From contig NW_019028997.1 of the NCBI RefSeq assembly GCF_002105155.1, positions 598,001 through 662,000 on the forward strand: a stretch of DNA of 64,000 nt, given 5' to 3'. A program made the position numbers and the translations under genes. Source of the stretch: Lobosporangium transversale. Its lineage: Eukaryota; Mortierellomycota; Mortierellomycetes; Mortierellales; Mortierellaceae. A model generated the notes under the pieces. The model worked only from the letters and a program-made list of their open reading frames with translations, ran no database searches and had not been told where the DNA came from. This document shows, in pieces, positions 21,279 through 32,992 of the stretch (its first letter is position 1; each line of letters begins with the position of its first letter).

Positions 21279-22298
21279 CGAATCAAAGGTGCAAAGGAAT
21301 GACCGTTGGGGAAGCAGTGACGAAAGATTCGATCCGATCCAATGCAAAATACAGATACGATATCCATGTAAACATCGACATAAACATAAACATATAAACA
21401 TAGACATAAACAATTACAAATGATGCTAAATTACAAAGAATGATTTCAGGACAGGTGTCCCCCCCTGACAATGCAGAGCTATTGTTACATGTCTGTTACT
21501 TCCTCATTGTCTTTAGTGTGTTTGTCGATATTATTTTTAAACCGTTAGACTTGGATCGCCCCTTTGCTTAGTCTCCATTTGGATGACAAAATACAACTTT
21601 TACTGTCATTCTTTGCCATGAATGGTGTCTAGTCTGGCCAAGTGGACAGGGTGCACCATTACGGAGTTGTAATTTAGTTAAATGTGCCATATTTTATTTT
21701 ACATGTACATGTACATGTATACACACATATACATATTATATATATACATGTTATATTACATTTATATTATTACTGCATCTTTATATGTTATATCTGTACA
21801 GTCTACTAGACTACTACATGTACGCCATGTAGAAGGAAAAGCCAGATGTTATAAATATATATACCAACAACTCGTCTTCGTGAATGAATAAAGTGTCCAT
21901 GTACGCACAGACATGCTAAAAAAGTTTTTTCCCCGTCTGCATCCCTGTCTACTCCATCTCTTCCTTACTCTGTACACATGCTCTGTTCTGGGGGAGAAGA
22001 AACATCCACTGCCAACTACACTCATGTAAAAAGGTACATTGGTATAAAAAATATCATTACAGAAAAGCATACATCCACTTTTATACATTTCATACAGGAG
22101 ACATGTACATTGTACGGCTCTACCTGTAACAACGCACATAAACAGTAGTAGAACCCATTGTTAAAGTGGTCCCTATTCCATATATTATTATTCCTCGGTC
22201 GAATGACAATTCATGCATAGCAAAGTGGCGATGCTGGAATCGAGAAATGGGCACATCTTTTCATCTTTTCATCATCCATCGAATAATCACCACCAAAA
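21279..22298. other. spacer upstream of the chitin deacetylase gene
   Basis: A/T-rich, no gene seen. Notable features are a self-complementary ACATGTACATGTACATGT tract near 21,702-21,720 and TATATA runs to about 21,750. The part next to 22,298 (CATCGAATAATCACC) resembles the 5' flank of A1 and is the decayed flank of pseudogene E. Confidence 0.45.
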
Positions 22299-23515
22299 AC
22301 GACACTACATCTGTACTAACAGTTCTGAATGGCTGGCAACAACATCATTGGAAAAGTTTATGTCAGAACCGCCTCTGCCTCTGTAAGCAACGGTAACTCG
22401 TCATACAATGTCAATCCGAGAGACATTCGACACATGTTTCCAGATGCAATGCGCTTCAAGCTGGATGGACGTCCCATCTCATTTCTCAAAGACTCTGATG
22501 CCTCTGAAAAAAAAAAAAGAAAAGAAAAAAAAAAAAGAGTCTGCGCATGGCATTCTATCCTAACGAGATCCTGGACGTCATTACAGGAGTACGCAGCTCA
22601 GCAACAGCAATGTTGCCATCAGTATGTCTTGCTTGAGGGAGTCAGTAAACCCGGCCTCGCAGGATCTTCCTTTAGTATCATCAAATACGACTACTCCATC
22701 TTTCAATTCTTCCCTCACTACCCCCAATAATGGACAAACCGAGATGATCAACACTAGTCTTGGAAAGGGTATAGAGCTATTGCTAGAGGTCAAAGACTAG
22801 AGCGACGAAAGCCTCAAATTATAATTAGATGCCGAGGTGAAAGACTACCAAATGCTTAAACTGCAATCGGAGGTACTTAGGCTACAGCAGGAGAGTAGGA
22901 CGAAGAATAATGAAATACTTAAACTGCAACGTCAAGCCCTCGACAGACTTGACATCCTTCAGAAACATGTTAACGTTATTCGCATCCAGAACTTTGAGCA
23001 AAACGAGTATTCAATCCCTTGACTCTTAAAAATCTTGCCTGTTGATACAGCCAAGTAGAATTAGAACAAGAGGCGTTTGGAAATGCGGTGAAATTGAATG
23101 GCAACACATATGACTTTGTAAATTAACCATCACATTGGAATCCAGAATTACAGCCCAACAACTCTTTGATACGTTGACCAACGCGAGACGTCTTTACGGG
23201 TTGGACAGCACATTCAATTGGAATTAGGCCAAAGCTGATTTTGAAGCGTTTGAGAAAGTACTAAGGAAGTCAAATGCATCAATCCTTTGACTTGAACTTG
23301 GGGGCTTCCAAGGAAGTACTGGAGCTTCATTATATTGAAGCTACTGGAATTTGAATACTTGTAAATTCACTCAAGGCCCAACCTAGCCTTGACCTGCTTG
23401 GATTTGAACGACAAAATAATTGGAGATGAAGAAACTCTTATACTGTCAGAGGCACTCAAGACTAACAGCACTCTGGCCCTTGTAAAACAGTCTAATGAAA
23501 GTAAGTGTATATGAA
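22299..23515 (+). pseudogene. LRR family relic E (heavily decayed)
   Basis: Aligns with the A/B family codon for codon at its start. The initiator is ACG at 22,299, followed by in-frame TAA and TGA where A1 has TAC-CAA and CGA codons. The N-terminal module is then readable (NGNSSYNV..., MFPDAMRFKLDG, FLKDSD). The intron is replaced by an A-rich run (about 22,507-22,536), then AFYPNEILDVITG follows. A Leu/Gln/Lys coiled linker is readable near 22,837-23,020. The central domain stops after NEYSIP and the remainder is frameshifted. A last piece near 23,400-23,490 retains part of one LRR (ILSEALKTNSTL). Clearly non-functional, and older than the other duplicates. Confidence 0.8.
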
Positions 23516-24778
23516 CTAATTTTGAGGCTTTCCCAGATACAATTGACTGGTTTGAAGTTGGAAATAGTATTTGTATAGCGAATAAATATAGTTTAGTTTC
23601 AATAAATAATGATCCGCAGCCAAGCGCTCATTGCGAGGTTGCATTTTGATCCATTTTCTTCAATCCTTAAACTCAATTCTTCTTCCCGCTCTCTTATATA
23701 CCATCCTTACTATCCGTATATGCTCCCCTAATCATCTACAGCAATGCCTTCCATATGTTTTCACAAATGAGTTAGCCTTCCTTTGTCGCGTTTCCAAGCA
23801 TTCTCCAAATGTTTCCCCGACTGAATAGATCTTAGCCTGAAAATTTACTTGTCCAAGTCGCTCTTTATGTGCGGCTCTTCCAAATGAGTTTTGCATGATC
23901 CTCTCCCCCTGAAAGAATATTTCATGGTAAGCTATATAGCTCCATTAACAAGTCTCTCCTGCTCGCCTTGATTGAACAACAAAGAAAAAATAAAAAGGCA
24001 TTGAATACGAAATGGGTCATTGTTTGCCTTCATAGAGGCGAGAAGTCCGAGTCGGCCAACACAAAAGGATCCCCAAGCCATGCAGAGGGGTTTGGTCCTG
24101 CCGTTCAGAGTAAGAATAGCGATGGAATCGTCGTTACAACAGCATGGCCAGGTTAAATGATCATCTTCACCTTTCTCCCTTTGAGCAATCTCTCTCATCG
24201 ACTGAGTAAGAAGGGTGCTTACTAATACTGGAGAAGGATTTCGCTATTGAATGCCGCAGTCAACCGAAAGATCTACAGAATGGCTAGAAAACATTGAGCT
24301 TGAAGGCGCGCGTGGTAGTGGGAGAGCCGCGATTCGAAAGAACATTCCACTCACTCCACCAACTGTCCTTCTGTACACCTCACACCTGCCTAGTATATAT
24401 CACCCGCGACATGGATACAGCTCATAACAAACAGTAAAGGATGCGTCTTGAAGCCAATAATCAGTGTTTTGACCCAGCTGCATCCCTTCGCAAATGTGAT
24501 GGCAAGTAAGTTGGGAGACGTGGTAATACCGGCAGACAGTAACATGCTTGCATCCAAAGTATAAAAGCACGTCAATTATCTGATAGCCTTTCTTCAGTTG
24601 CATATTTTTTATGGTGTTTGCAAATTACTTGAGATACTTGATTGAGCATGGCAGGCCATAGAATTGTTGCATAGTAATTATAAATGACGAGCTACCAACA
24701 ACACCAAAGAAAGCGGAAGGAGGTAGAGCATCATATTGCTACTCTTTGCGTTGGACCAATCAATGCTATCTGCCAACT
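23516..24778. other. spacer containing a decayed relative of the 73-aa ORF
   Basis: No intact gene. About 23,640-23,995 is a diverged, stop-ridden relative of 27,600-27,933 (matching SRFQAFSK and LNNKEK). The rest, including a cysteine-containing minus-strand frame at 24,400-24,603, has no feature I recognise. Confidence 0.45.
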
Positions 24779-24952
24779 ATCCTCATCCAAGACTTTGAAC
24801 TACACGAGTATCTAATCCCTCGACTCTTCATTGCTCAAGACTAGACCACTTTGGCCACTTTGGACTTGTCCTTCAATTCAATCGGGGATGAAGGAACTCA
24901 TGCGCTGTCAAAGGCACTCAAGGATAACACTGCTTTGACTGTATTGGCCTAA
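24779..24952 (+). pseudogene. LRR family relic F
   Basis: Encodes a piece of the central domain (FELHEY followed by PRLFI) joined, after an in-frame stop, directly to the last LRR of an A-type gene (LSFNSIGDEGTHALSKALK). It ends at a TAA in the same place as A1. About 500 codons between the two landmarks are missing, which suggests one large internal deletion. The following 3' flank is a diverged relative of the A1 3' flank. Confidence 0.7.
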
Positions 24953-25799
24953 ATGAAAGTGAGATGGCTGATTTAATCATCATATTGATATTTAAGTAGC
25001 CAAGAAATATATAATTCAGTTTAAATAAATGACTGATCTGCAGTAGCCAAGCATTCATTGCGACATTACTTTTTGATCTTTCGACGTTTACTCTTTTTCC
25101 CCTTGCAGGAGGCTCCTAGCGTGCCAACGTTGATGGTGGCTCATCACTATATCAAATATATTATAAAAGTGCTACCAAAAACAATTGGATGTGATGAGTG
25201 ATCCAATACGCCTGCGAGAAGTGATTAAATCGTGCAGTAGTTCGTATTTCTCCACACGCAACCTACTATTCGACTTTTGAACCTAACTCAAGCCCTGCTT
25301 GTCAACACCCATTTTCACATTCTATTTGCATTTACAGGGGAAATTTTCAGATGGGATACGCTTGCATTATTTATTTATTTATTTATTTTAACAACTACAA
25401 CTAAGGGACACAACTAGGGGACAAAGGCCTTGAGGATTAATGTTGGCTATCTTGGGTATCTCTAGTGTATCAAGTGCGTTAAATATCTTGGATGCCTTGG
25501 GTATCTTTGGTGCCTTGAGTGCCTTGTGTCTTAAGTGCTTCGGGTATTTGGAGGGTATAGTGGGCACCGTGGCTGCATAGGGTTTTCTAGACGCCTTGGG
25601 TATCTTGGGTATCTTGGCGCCTTGGGCATCCTGAACGCCTTAAAGGCCTTTGATTATTATTGTTATTATTATTATTATTGTTGTCGTAGTTACGTATTAT
25701 AATGTACACATTATATTGCTACATAATAATGTTACATATTATAGTGTTACATATTATGATTAAATATTATAATGCTACATATTAAATATTAAATATTAA
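24953..25799. other. diverged inverted relative of 3,350-4,180
   Basis: Non-coding. It contains the 3' flank of relic F, a TTTA run near 25,368-25,390, the degenerate minisatellite in reverse orientation (25,430-25,650), and A/T palindromic words with a five-fold ATATTTAAT-like expansion near 25,780. Similarity to block 1 is clear but much lower than for the adjoining 25,800-28,249. A young copy thus abuts, or was converted within, an old one. Confidence 0.55.
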
Positions 25800-26868
25800 A
25801 TATTAAATATTAAATTTTTTTTTTTTTTTTTCTTATTTTTTTTGTTTTTTTCGGCTTTTTTTTAGTTTTATATTTTTTTTTGCTTTTTGTATTTTTATAT
25901 TTTTTTTTGTTTGCTTTTTGTTTTTTTTATGCATTTTTTTTTGCTTTTTTAATTCTTTTTAATACTTTTTTTTTGTTTTTGTTTTTTATAATGTTTTTTT
26001 TGGGTCTTTTTTTTTTATGATTTTTTTGGTCTTTTTTGTTTTATAGTTTTTTTTGGTTTTTGTGTTTTATGGATTTTTTTTGGTTTTTGTGTTTTATGGA
26101 TTTTTTTTGGTTTTTCGTGTTTTTTCGATTTTTTTGGGTTTTTCTGGTTTTTATGGGATCGGCATCGACCAAAGCCCTTCGTCGGGCTTGGGGAAGGCCG
26201 GTCCTAGGTTCGGCCAGAAGAGAGGCCAAGAGCCTGGATGCCTGTCAAGGGACGTGGTAGCTCTTATTGTGGTTGTAGTGACTGAAAAAGAAAGCGAAAG
26301 AGAAAAGAAAAGAAAGAAAAAGTTAGCATCACAGTCAGTTAACACAAAGTATGAGAGCTGTGGTCATTATTTTTTTTTCTTATCAAGTAAGAGTGGATAT
26401 GTTTTTTTTATCTTTTTCTTTTGGGAGTGGAGCTTCTTACCTTTCATTTTCGTCAAAGTGGTTGAAGGATAAAGAAAAGAAGAAAAAGAGAAAGAGTGGA
26501 CAGATGACACCTTTATAAATGTTCGTTTTTGAAAGCCAAGAGGCAAGTGACATCATCCAACGTTGTTCATCGCTCTATCGATTCAATATTCGATTTAATG
26601 CTGAGATTGTATAGTGAAAGAGACGAAGCAAGGGAGAAGAAGGGTCAAGCAAAAAGAGCCGAGAGAGATTCATGTGATGTGCGCGCGTCCATTGCCCTTA
26701 CATCTCTCACATCTATTGGTCCGTCCTGTTGGTGGCAAAAATTTAGAAATTGAGACAGCGAATAGCAGCAGATGCATGGAGTCTATGCCGCTCATTATCC
26801 GCTTCTGATGTCATCTATACTCCTCTCATACCTCTTGGTACCAGAGCAAGCAAAGACCTCCCATACTC

Positions 26869-27650
26869 CAAGGGAAGAAACTTATTTAGACAATGAGCAA
26901 CGAGCAACATGTAGTGTGATGTGGTTAAACTAAACAGGACAAAGGTCCATAACATAAGCATAGTGACGGTTGTATTTACACACCCATGCTCACAGGCAGC
27001 CAGCCCTTGATCAAGAATAGAGGCAGAGTATCTTGACAACACCAGCCAAGTTTGTCTTCCTTTCCTTTGAAGAGGCTGACTGCGCAAATCGAAAGCATTA
27101 TAAAGGATTAAATGAAATAAGAATACATTATGAAGAGTACTATTCAAGATAATTCAGTGGAATATGAAAAGATAGTAAGCACAATGCATTTAAATAAATG
27201 TATGCTTACTATCGTCATTTGCAGCTCCACAAGCGATAAGTGTCATCAACAAGTCATAATGTTCTCTTAATGTCCGCCTCCCTTCTCTTCGCATATGGAA
27301 GCATAAGCATGAACAAATAGATATTCAGCTATTGACTCTGGCCTTGTTATATTTTTTAAACAAAGAAGTGAGATAAAATTAAATCATTAAACAAAATAAT
27401 AAAAAAAAAAAAAACAAATAGTAAATAGAAATAAAATAAGAATTAAATTAAGGAAATAAAAAATAAGAAATAAAAAATAAAATAAAAAATAAAATAAAAA
27501 ATAAGAAATAAAAAATAAAAATAAAAATAAAAATAAATATAAAAACAAAATATTGAAAATAAAAATAAATAAAAATAAGAAATAAAAAATAATTTTACTT
27601 CATTTTCTTGAATCTCGCTCTCTTACATACTATCCTCACTATCCGTATAT
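26869..27650 (-). repeat. R1 dispersed repeat, copy 3 (inverted)
   Basis: Reverse-complement copy of R1. Its A-rich tract is long and composed of AAATAAAAA words (about 27,395-27,595). Confidence 0.65.
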
Positions 27651-27711
27651 GCTCCTCTAATCATCTACAACATATCTTCCATATGTCTTCACAAATGAGT
27701 TAGCCTCCCTT

Positions 27712-27933
27712 TTGTCGCGTTTCCAAGCATTCTCCAAATATTATTCCCGATTGAATAGACCTAAGTCTGAAGAATTACTTGTCCAAGTCGCTCTTTATGT
27801 GCGACGCATCCAAATGAGTTTCGAATACTCCCCTCTCTCTGAAAGGATATTTTATGATAAGCTATATAGCTCCATTAATAAGTCTCTCCTGCTCGACTCG
27901 ATTGAACAACAAAGAAAAACTAAAAGCCATTGA
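27712..27933 (+). CDS. hypothetical 73-aa ORF, inverted copy
   Basis: Plus-strand copy of the ORF at 1,302-1,523, differing at a few residues (SSINKS versus NSISKS). A further open stretch downstream (about 28,062-28,230) begins MDLAPWYLFGLEEL. It might once have been part of the same coding unit, but no splice join I tried gives a convincing longer protein. Confidence 0.25.
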   Translation: MSRFQAFSKYYSRLNRPKSEELLVQVALYVRRIQMSFEYSPLSERIFYDKLYSSINKSLLLDSIEQQRKTKSH

Positions 27934-28246
27934 GTACGAAGTGGGCCGTTGTTTGTCTGGACAAGACTTGCTCTTCATACACTAACACGCATAACTGAGT
28001 GAGTGTTTTAGTTATTTTTTACTGTTACTTTAATATCTCCACAAGGACTTGCTTCATCACCATGGATTTGGCGCCATGGTATCTTTTTGGTCTTGAAGAG
28101 TTGATAGCTTTGGAGGATATGGCCTATCACTATTATTGTGATATTGGTAAGGATAGTATACCTAGTCATTTACTCAGTTCTGGAAGTGCAAATCAGACAA
28201 GTCAAACCTCTGCTTTTTATAAGTCCTGGTCCGCTTGTATAAAAGT

Positions 28247-28668
28247 CCACTTTGGACATGAGGAACAGCTCGATTGGGAATGGAGGAGCCCTTGCACTGT
28301 CAGAGGCACTCAAGGTTAACACTACTTTGACCGCTCTAGGCCTGGGAAACAATTCAATTGGGAAAGAAGGAGTTCTTGCACTGTCAGAGACGCTCGCGAC
28401 TAACACTACTTTGACTACCTTGAAACTGGGATACAACTCAATTGGGAATGAAGGAGCTCTTGCACTGTCAGAGGCTCTCAAGATTAACACAACCTTAACT
28501 GGTTTGGACTTGTCCGACAACTCAATTGGGAATGAAGGAGCCCTTGCATTGTCAATGGCACTCAAGACTAATATAGCTTTGACTGCCTTGGATTTGTGGA
28601 GGAACCCAATTGGAAAGGAAGGAGCTCTTGCACTACTAGAGGCGACCATCACAATAGTATTTGAATAG
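28247..28668 (+). pseudogene. LRR fragment C' (5'-truncated copy of gene C)
   Basis: Open frame of LRRs identical to the 3' part of gene C through the stop, but lacking the whole N-terminal module, linker and central domain. It starts abruptly inside the first LRR of C (DMRNSSIGN), continues with the fourth (GGALALSEALKVN), and then has the rest of the array. Positions left and right of this internal join differ by exactly 252 bp, three 84-bp units. The left edge is fused to the 73-aa ORF block through the shared bases CCA (28,247-28,249). There is no start context or promoter, so it is an untranslated cassette-like fragment. Confidence 0.85.
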
Positions 28669-29365
28669 TGTAGGAAAATAACTTATTCCAAATAATTTGC
28701 TGATCTGCAGTAAAGTGTTCATTGCAACATTGCTTTCTTTAGTAAGAACACTTGCATTCTGTTCCAGTGCTTGCCATCATAGAAATCCTTAAGGGAGCGG
28801 CGACATTAACAAAATAAAATAAAAATGGCCCTCATCAGACGATCGGCTCCAGCCATTGTTAAAGTTTGAAGGGTGCAATGGTACAAAGCTTATTTAATGA
28901 TTGATGACTAAGTGCAAGGCGCTGTACATTGGTATTCTATTGAATCGATCATTCGACCGCACACATTTTAGATGAGAAGCTATTGTAACAAGAGCAGTTT
29001 AGATGAGAACAGTATTGAATGGATAGCGGGCGTTAAATATACTACGGTTGTTTCCAGGCGATCATTAACCCATTCTCATAGCTCTATACCTATGATGCTG
29101 CCAAATAAAACGAACTCTTAGCAGCATTGGTATGTTAGGATTCTCTTGCAAAGAGAGGGACCAGACATCGAAGGATCAAAAGCCACCAATGTTATGAGCG
29201 TTTGCTTCCAGCAGCCACTAACTTATTTGGTCAAACTAATATTCTTAGCTATCAAGATTACATTGCTAACCAAATCATCAAATAAATCTAATGATGGCTC
29301 ATATTCATCAGTCAACTTCGAATGTGTTACGCCGCCGGCAATTTTGGATGTCAGTAAAGATACCC
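28669..29365. other. spacer between C' and B' (copy of 13,476-14,172)
   Basis: Non-coding 3' flanks, near-identical to the B/C spacer in reverse orientation. No gene seen. Confidence 0.5.
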
Positions 29366-31897
29366 TCACGTAAAACGGATCCGCGCCGCAATAGTCTTGA
29401 GCACCTCAGACAGTGCAAGGGCTTCTTCCTTTCCAATTGAGTTGTCCCTCAAGTCCAATTTAGTCAATGTGGCGTTAGTCTTGAGCGCTTCTGACAGCGC
29501 AAGAACTCCTTCCTTCCCAATTGAGTTGTAATGCAAGTTCAAAGTAGTCAAAGTTGTATTGACCTTGAGTGCCTCTGACAGTGCAAGGGCCCCATCATCC
29601 CCAATTGAGTTGTGCCTCAAGTCCAAAGTAGTCAAGGATGCGTTAGCCTTGAGTGCCTCTGATAATGCAAATGTTCCTTTATTCCCAATTGAGTTGTACC
29701 TCAAGTCCAGAGTTGTCAAGGTAGCGTTAGCTTTGAGTGCCTCTGACAGCGCAAGAGCTCCTTCCTTCCCAATGGCGTTGCTGAACAAGTCCAAAGTAGT
29801 CAAGGATGTGTTGGCCTTGAGTGCCTCTGACAGCGCAAGAGCCCCTTCCTTCCCAATTAAGTTGTGCCTCAAGCGCAAAATACTCAAGGTTGTGTTAGTC
29901 TTAAGTGCATCTGACAGTGCAAGAGCTCCTTTCTTCCCAATTGAGCTGTAACGCAAGTTCAAAGTAGTCAAGGTTGTGTTGATCTTGAGCGCCTCTGACA
30001 GTGCAAGAGCTCCTTCATCCCCAATTGATTTACTACTGAAGTCCAAACAAGTCAAAGTTGTATTCGTCTTCGACAGTAACAGAGCCCCTTCCTTTCCAAG
30101 CGAGCCGTACTCCATGTCCAAAGTAATCAAAGTTGTATTAGTCTTGAGTGCTTCTAACAGTGCAAGAGCTCCTTCCTTCCCAATTCGGTTGCACATCAAA
30201 TCCAGCGTGGTCAAAGTCTTGTTAGTCTTGAGTGCTTCTGATAGTTCCAGAACTTATTCATCCCCAATTGAAAGGCCCTTCAAGTTCAACGTAGTAATAG
30301 CGTTATCGTCCCTGAGTGTATTTGCGAGTGATCGAAAGTCACTAGCATCAATCTCTCGAGGCTTCATCTCAATAGTTAGCTTTTGAAGGTGTGGTGGCCT
30401 GCTGAGTCGTAAACTGGGGGCCTTTATAGTGTTCGGAGGTAAAACAATATGGATCGCCTTCATGCTGCTAAGTTCTATGATGTGAACAAGCATTCCATAT
30501 CTGGGAGCCATTGAAAGTATTTCTTTGGTGGTGCTTTCTTGAAACTCTCCGAGTTCAAGCCGAAGGATCGATACACTTGACTTCTTTAGTGCTTCTTCAA
30601 ATGCTTCAAGATCACTTTTACTCCAATTCCAGTCAAAACTGATATCCAACTCGTAAACACGTCTCGCATCGGTCAGCACATTGAAGAATTCTTCAGCTGT
30701 TGTTTTGGTCTTCAATATGATGGTCACTTTGCCTAGGTGCAAGTCATATTCGCCGCCATTCAGCTCCACTACCTTTTCGAACGCTTTTTGTTCTGCTTCT
30801 CTATATGTTGAGCGATAGTGATCAAAACAGACCCATTTGACATGGCCTGTCTCTGTCGTGATGCTGTACAAGTTGCCAAGTTGTTTGTCTTCATCATTGT
30901 TTTGAAGGAATTTCCCCAGTTGCCGAAGATCGGCTTCTTCAAGTGCCTCACACTCACCGATTTTGTTGATCTTGCTCAAGACTGGGTACTCATTAGGGAG
31001 TGCTTCCATATATTTGATCGAATAGTCGATACCGGCATCGAGATTAGGAGTTGGTACCAGGGAAGCTGTCAAAGGCATCCCCATTTTGAGAGAATGTAAA
31101 AGGATAAGCATGTACTTTCCATACTTGCGAAAGAACTCTGTGCTGTTTCGGATGTCATATCCTTCATGTTTGGCAATATGGATCTGGTTCTGATTGCTTT
31201 TGCTTATCGTTGCAGTGTGCTCTCCACATTCACAAAGGAAATGAAGGCGGAACTTGCTCCTCAGGATATTCCTTGGGTCCCACTTGGTGGTGTCAACAGG
31301 CAGGACTATAAAGAGTCGAGGGATTGGGTACTCATGTAACTCAAAGTTCTGGATAAGGATAGCAAGTCTGTCAAGAACTTGCTGCTGCAGTTTAAGCATT
31401 TCGTCGTCCTTCTTTTTGGCTTCCAGTAACAAGTCAAGCATCTTTTTGGCGTTTTCTTTAGTCTCTAGGATCAAATCCGTAGTCGTTTTAAGGCTGGAGC
31501 TGCTACTATTACTGCTGCTATTATTATTGCAGACCTGTGGTCCATCTGTAATGACATCCAGGATCTTGTCAGGATAGAATGCAATGCATGGGGGTTCGAT
31601 TCTAATAGGACAAAAGTAAAAACAAAACTTAGGATATGCAATTGAGTTCTCTTACTTTTTGTTCCTGAGCAACACATACGATAAATAAATACTTTACCTG
31701 TTGCCATTAGAGTCTTGAAGGAACAGGATGGGATGTTCATCCAGCTTGAATCGCTGTGCATCTGGAAACACATCCTGAATGTCTTGTAAACACACATAGT
31801 ATGATGAGTTGCCATTGCTTGCAGAGATGGAGGCAGTCCTGACACCGACTTCTTCAATGATGCCAGCTTTTCGGAATTGTTGGTACTGTTGAGTCAT
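29366..31897 (-). pseudogene. LRR family gene B', inverted copy of B with the same in-frame TAA
   Basis: Exon 1 is 31897-31698, the intron 31697-31602, and exon 2 from 31601. TAA sits at 30256-30254, then the same open LRR frame continues to 29366. The protein is identical to B except for isolated changes, for example Gly for Asp in the short LRR (EYGSLGKEG). The nonsense codon therefore predates this duplication or was copied by conversion, and no further disabling mutation has accumulated in either copy. Confidence 0.8.
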
Positions 31898-32703
31898 GAG
31901 ATAATTCGAGGATAATGATGAAAAGTAGGAATGAAAAGATTCGTTCCATCTATTTTTTATACAATGTTTTTTTTTTTTTATTTTTTTATTTTTGGCTTCG
32001 ACTCTCCATCTCATCCATTTCTTTATTTTATGGAGTGATTCTGGTGTATCATTCATATTTCTTTCCACTCGAGGACTAATATGGCTCCTCATGCCATATT
32101 ATTCTTCAGAACAGCTTCTCCATTGATCCACTGAGCGTACAGTTACTCTCTAACCACTTGGGAAATCGGTCCTCTCATCCACCTTTGACATCGTACACGG
32201 AATGTTGTCGTCTATGACCACCGAGCACTGGAGAGTTTCCCAATCCCTTGCATCTGTTGCAATGTGTACTTTTTCCTATCCCGCATCGGATGGCCACTTT
32301 CGCTTCCTATCAGTCAATGTTGCTCCAAGCTGATTATACTCTGCGTCAATCCTTAAATAAAGTCCTCCTTTCTGGACAGTAACTCCAAGAATATAGCCAT
32401 CCAAACTAGAACGTCGAAAATGCAGGAAATAGTCATCCCTGACCAGATGCTCGACACCCGTTTAGATGCTCTAAACTAGAACTGCGAGTGGCGCATCTAG
32501 TTTAGCTTATGAATTCTGCCTTGCATGCATTTTATTCGTGTGGTGATTAAACGCGTAATTTGGTTCTATAAGGCACGTGACACCCATTTTCTTTTTTTTT
32601 CTCTCTCGTTCTTGGCATGACGCGTAAACATTCCTCTTCACTCACTTCATTCACTCTGCTCAGCAATTGCTTCTGTCTTCAATTCAAACCTGCTTCCCAT
32701 AAC
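31898..32703. other. 5' flank of B' (copy of 10,144-10,943)
   Basis: Non-coding spacer, near-identical to the flank of B. It carries 6 extra nucleotides near 32,505 relative to the left arm. Diverging from it are B' (leftward) and the small two-exon ORF (rightward). Confidence 0.5.
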
Positions 32704-32992
32704 ATGAGGTTGCTTTACAAGGTTATCAAGACTAGCAAGCGCAATGAAACGAAGTATAGCCACAAGGTAAGGGATTGGTTGTGACTAAGAACAAGCATAG
32801 CGTGTGTACGGATTTCAGAGAAAGGATGCGAGCAGGGTCCTCCGTGGGTACATGAGAAGAGTACAGTCTATGCTAAGGCGCTGGATTGCTTCTCGCTATG
32901 ACCTCGCCTCAGAGCCCGGGACTGAGGTGGTGCTGGATTTGAGCTTGTTGTTCTTGTTTGCTCCGTTGGGTGTCTTCACCTCTCCATGTTGA
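32704..32992 (+). CDS. putative two-exon small protein, second copy
   Basis: Exons 32704-32766 and 32819-32992 with a 52-nt intron (GTAAGG...TTTCAG). Same 78-residue product as at 9,855-10,143. Frame and splice sites intact. Confidence 0.35.

Larger units (their letters stand above)
25800..28249 (-). repeat. inverted copy of about 1,000-3,350
   Basis: Near-identical reverse complement of part of block 1: the A-rich tract (here T-rich, 25,818-26,153), the G/C-rich patch, R1 (26,869-27,650) and the 73-aa ORF region. In 26,870-28,249 it is closer to the 53-54-kb copy than to the 1-2-kb copy: it shares the 14-nt segment near 28,190 and the TAATCCTTTATAATGC-type insert near 27,095. The right end joins LRR fragment C'. 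Confidence 0.85.

Noticed and set aside
20535-21413. A longer start for the chitin deacetylase, upstream of 21,062
   Set aside because: The upstream extension is Phe/Ser/Ile-rich translation of the A/T-rich 5' flank. The ATG at 21,062 begins a canonical signal peptide.
24400-24603. 67-codon cysteine-containing minus-strand ORF
   Set aside because: Cysteine spacing fits no family I know and no flanking coding support exists.
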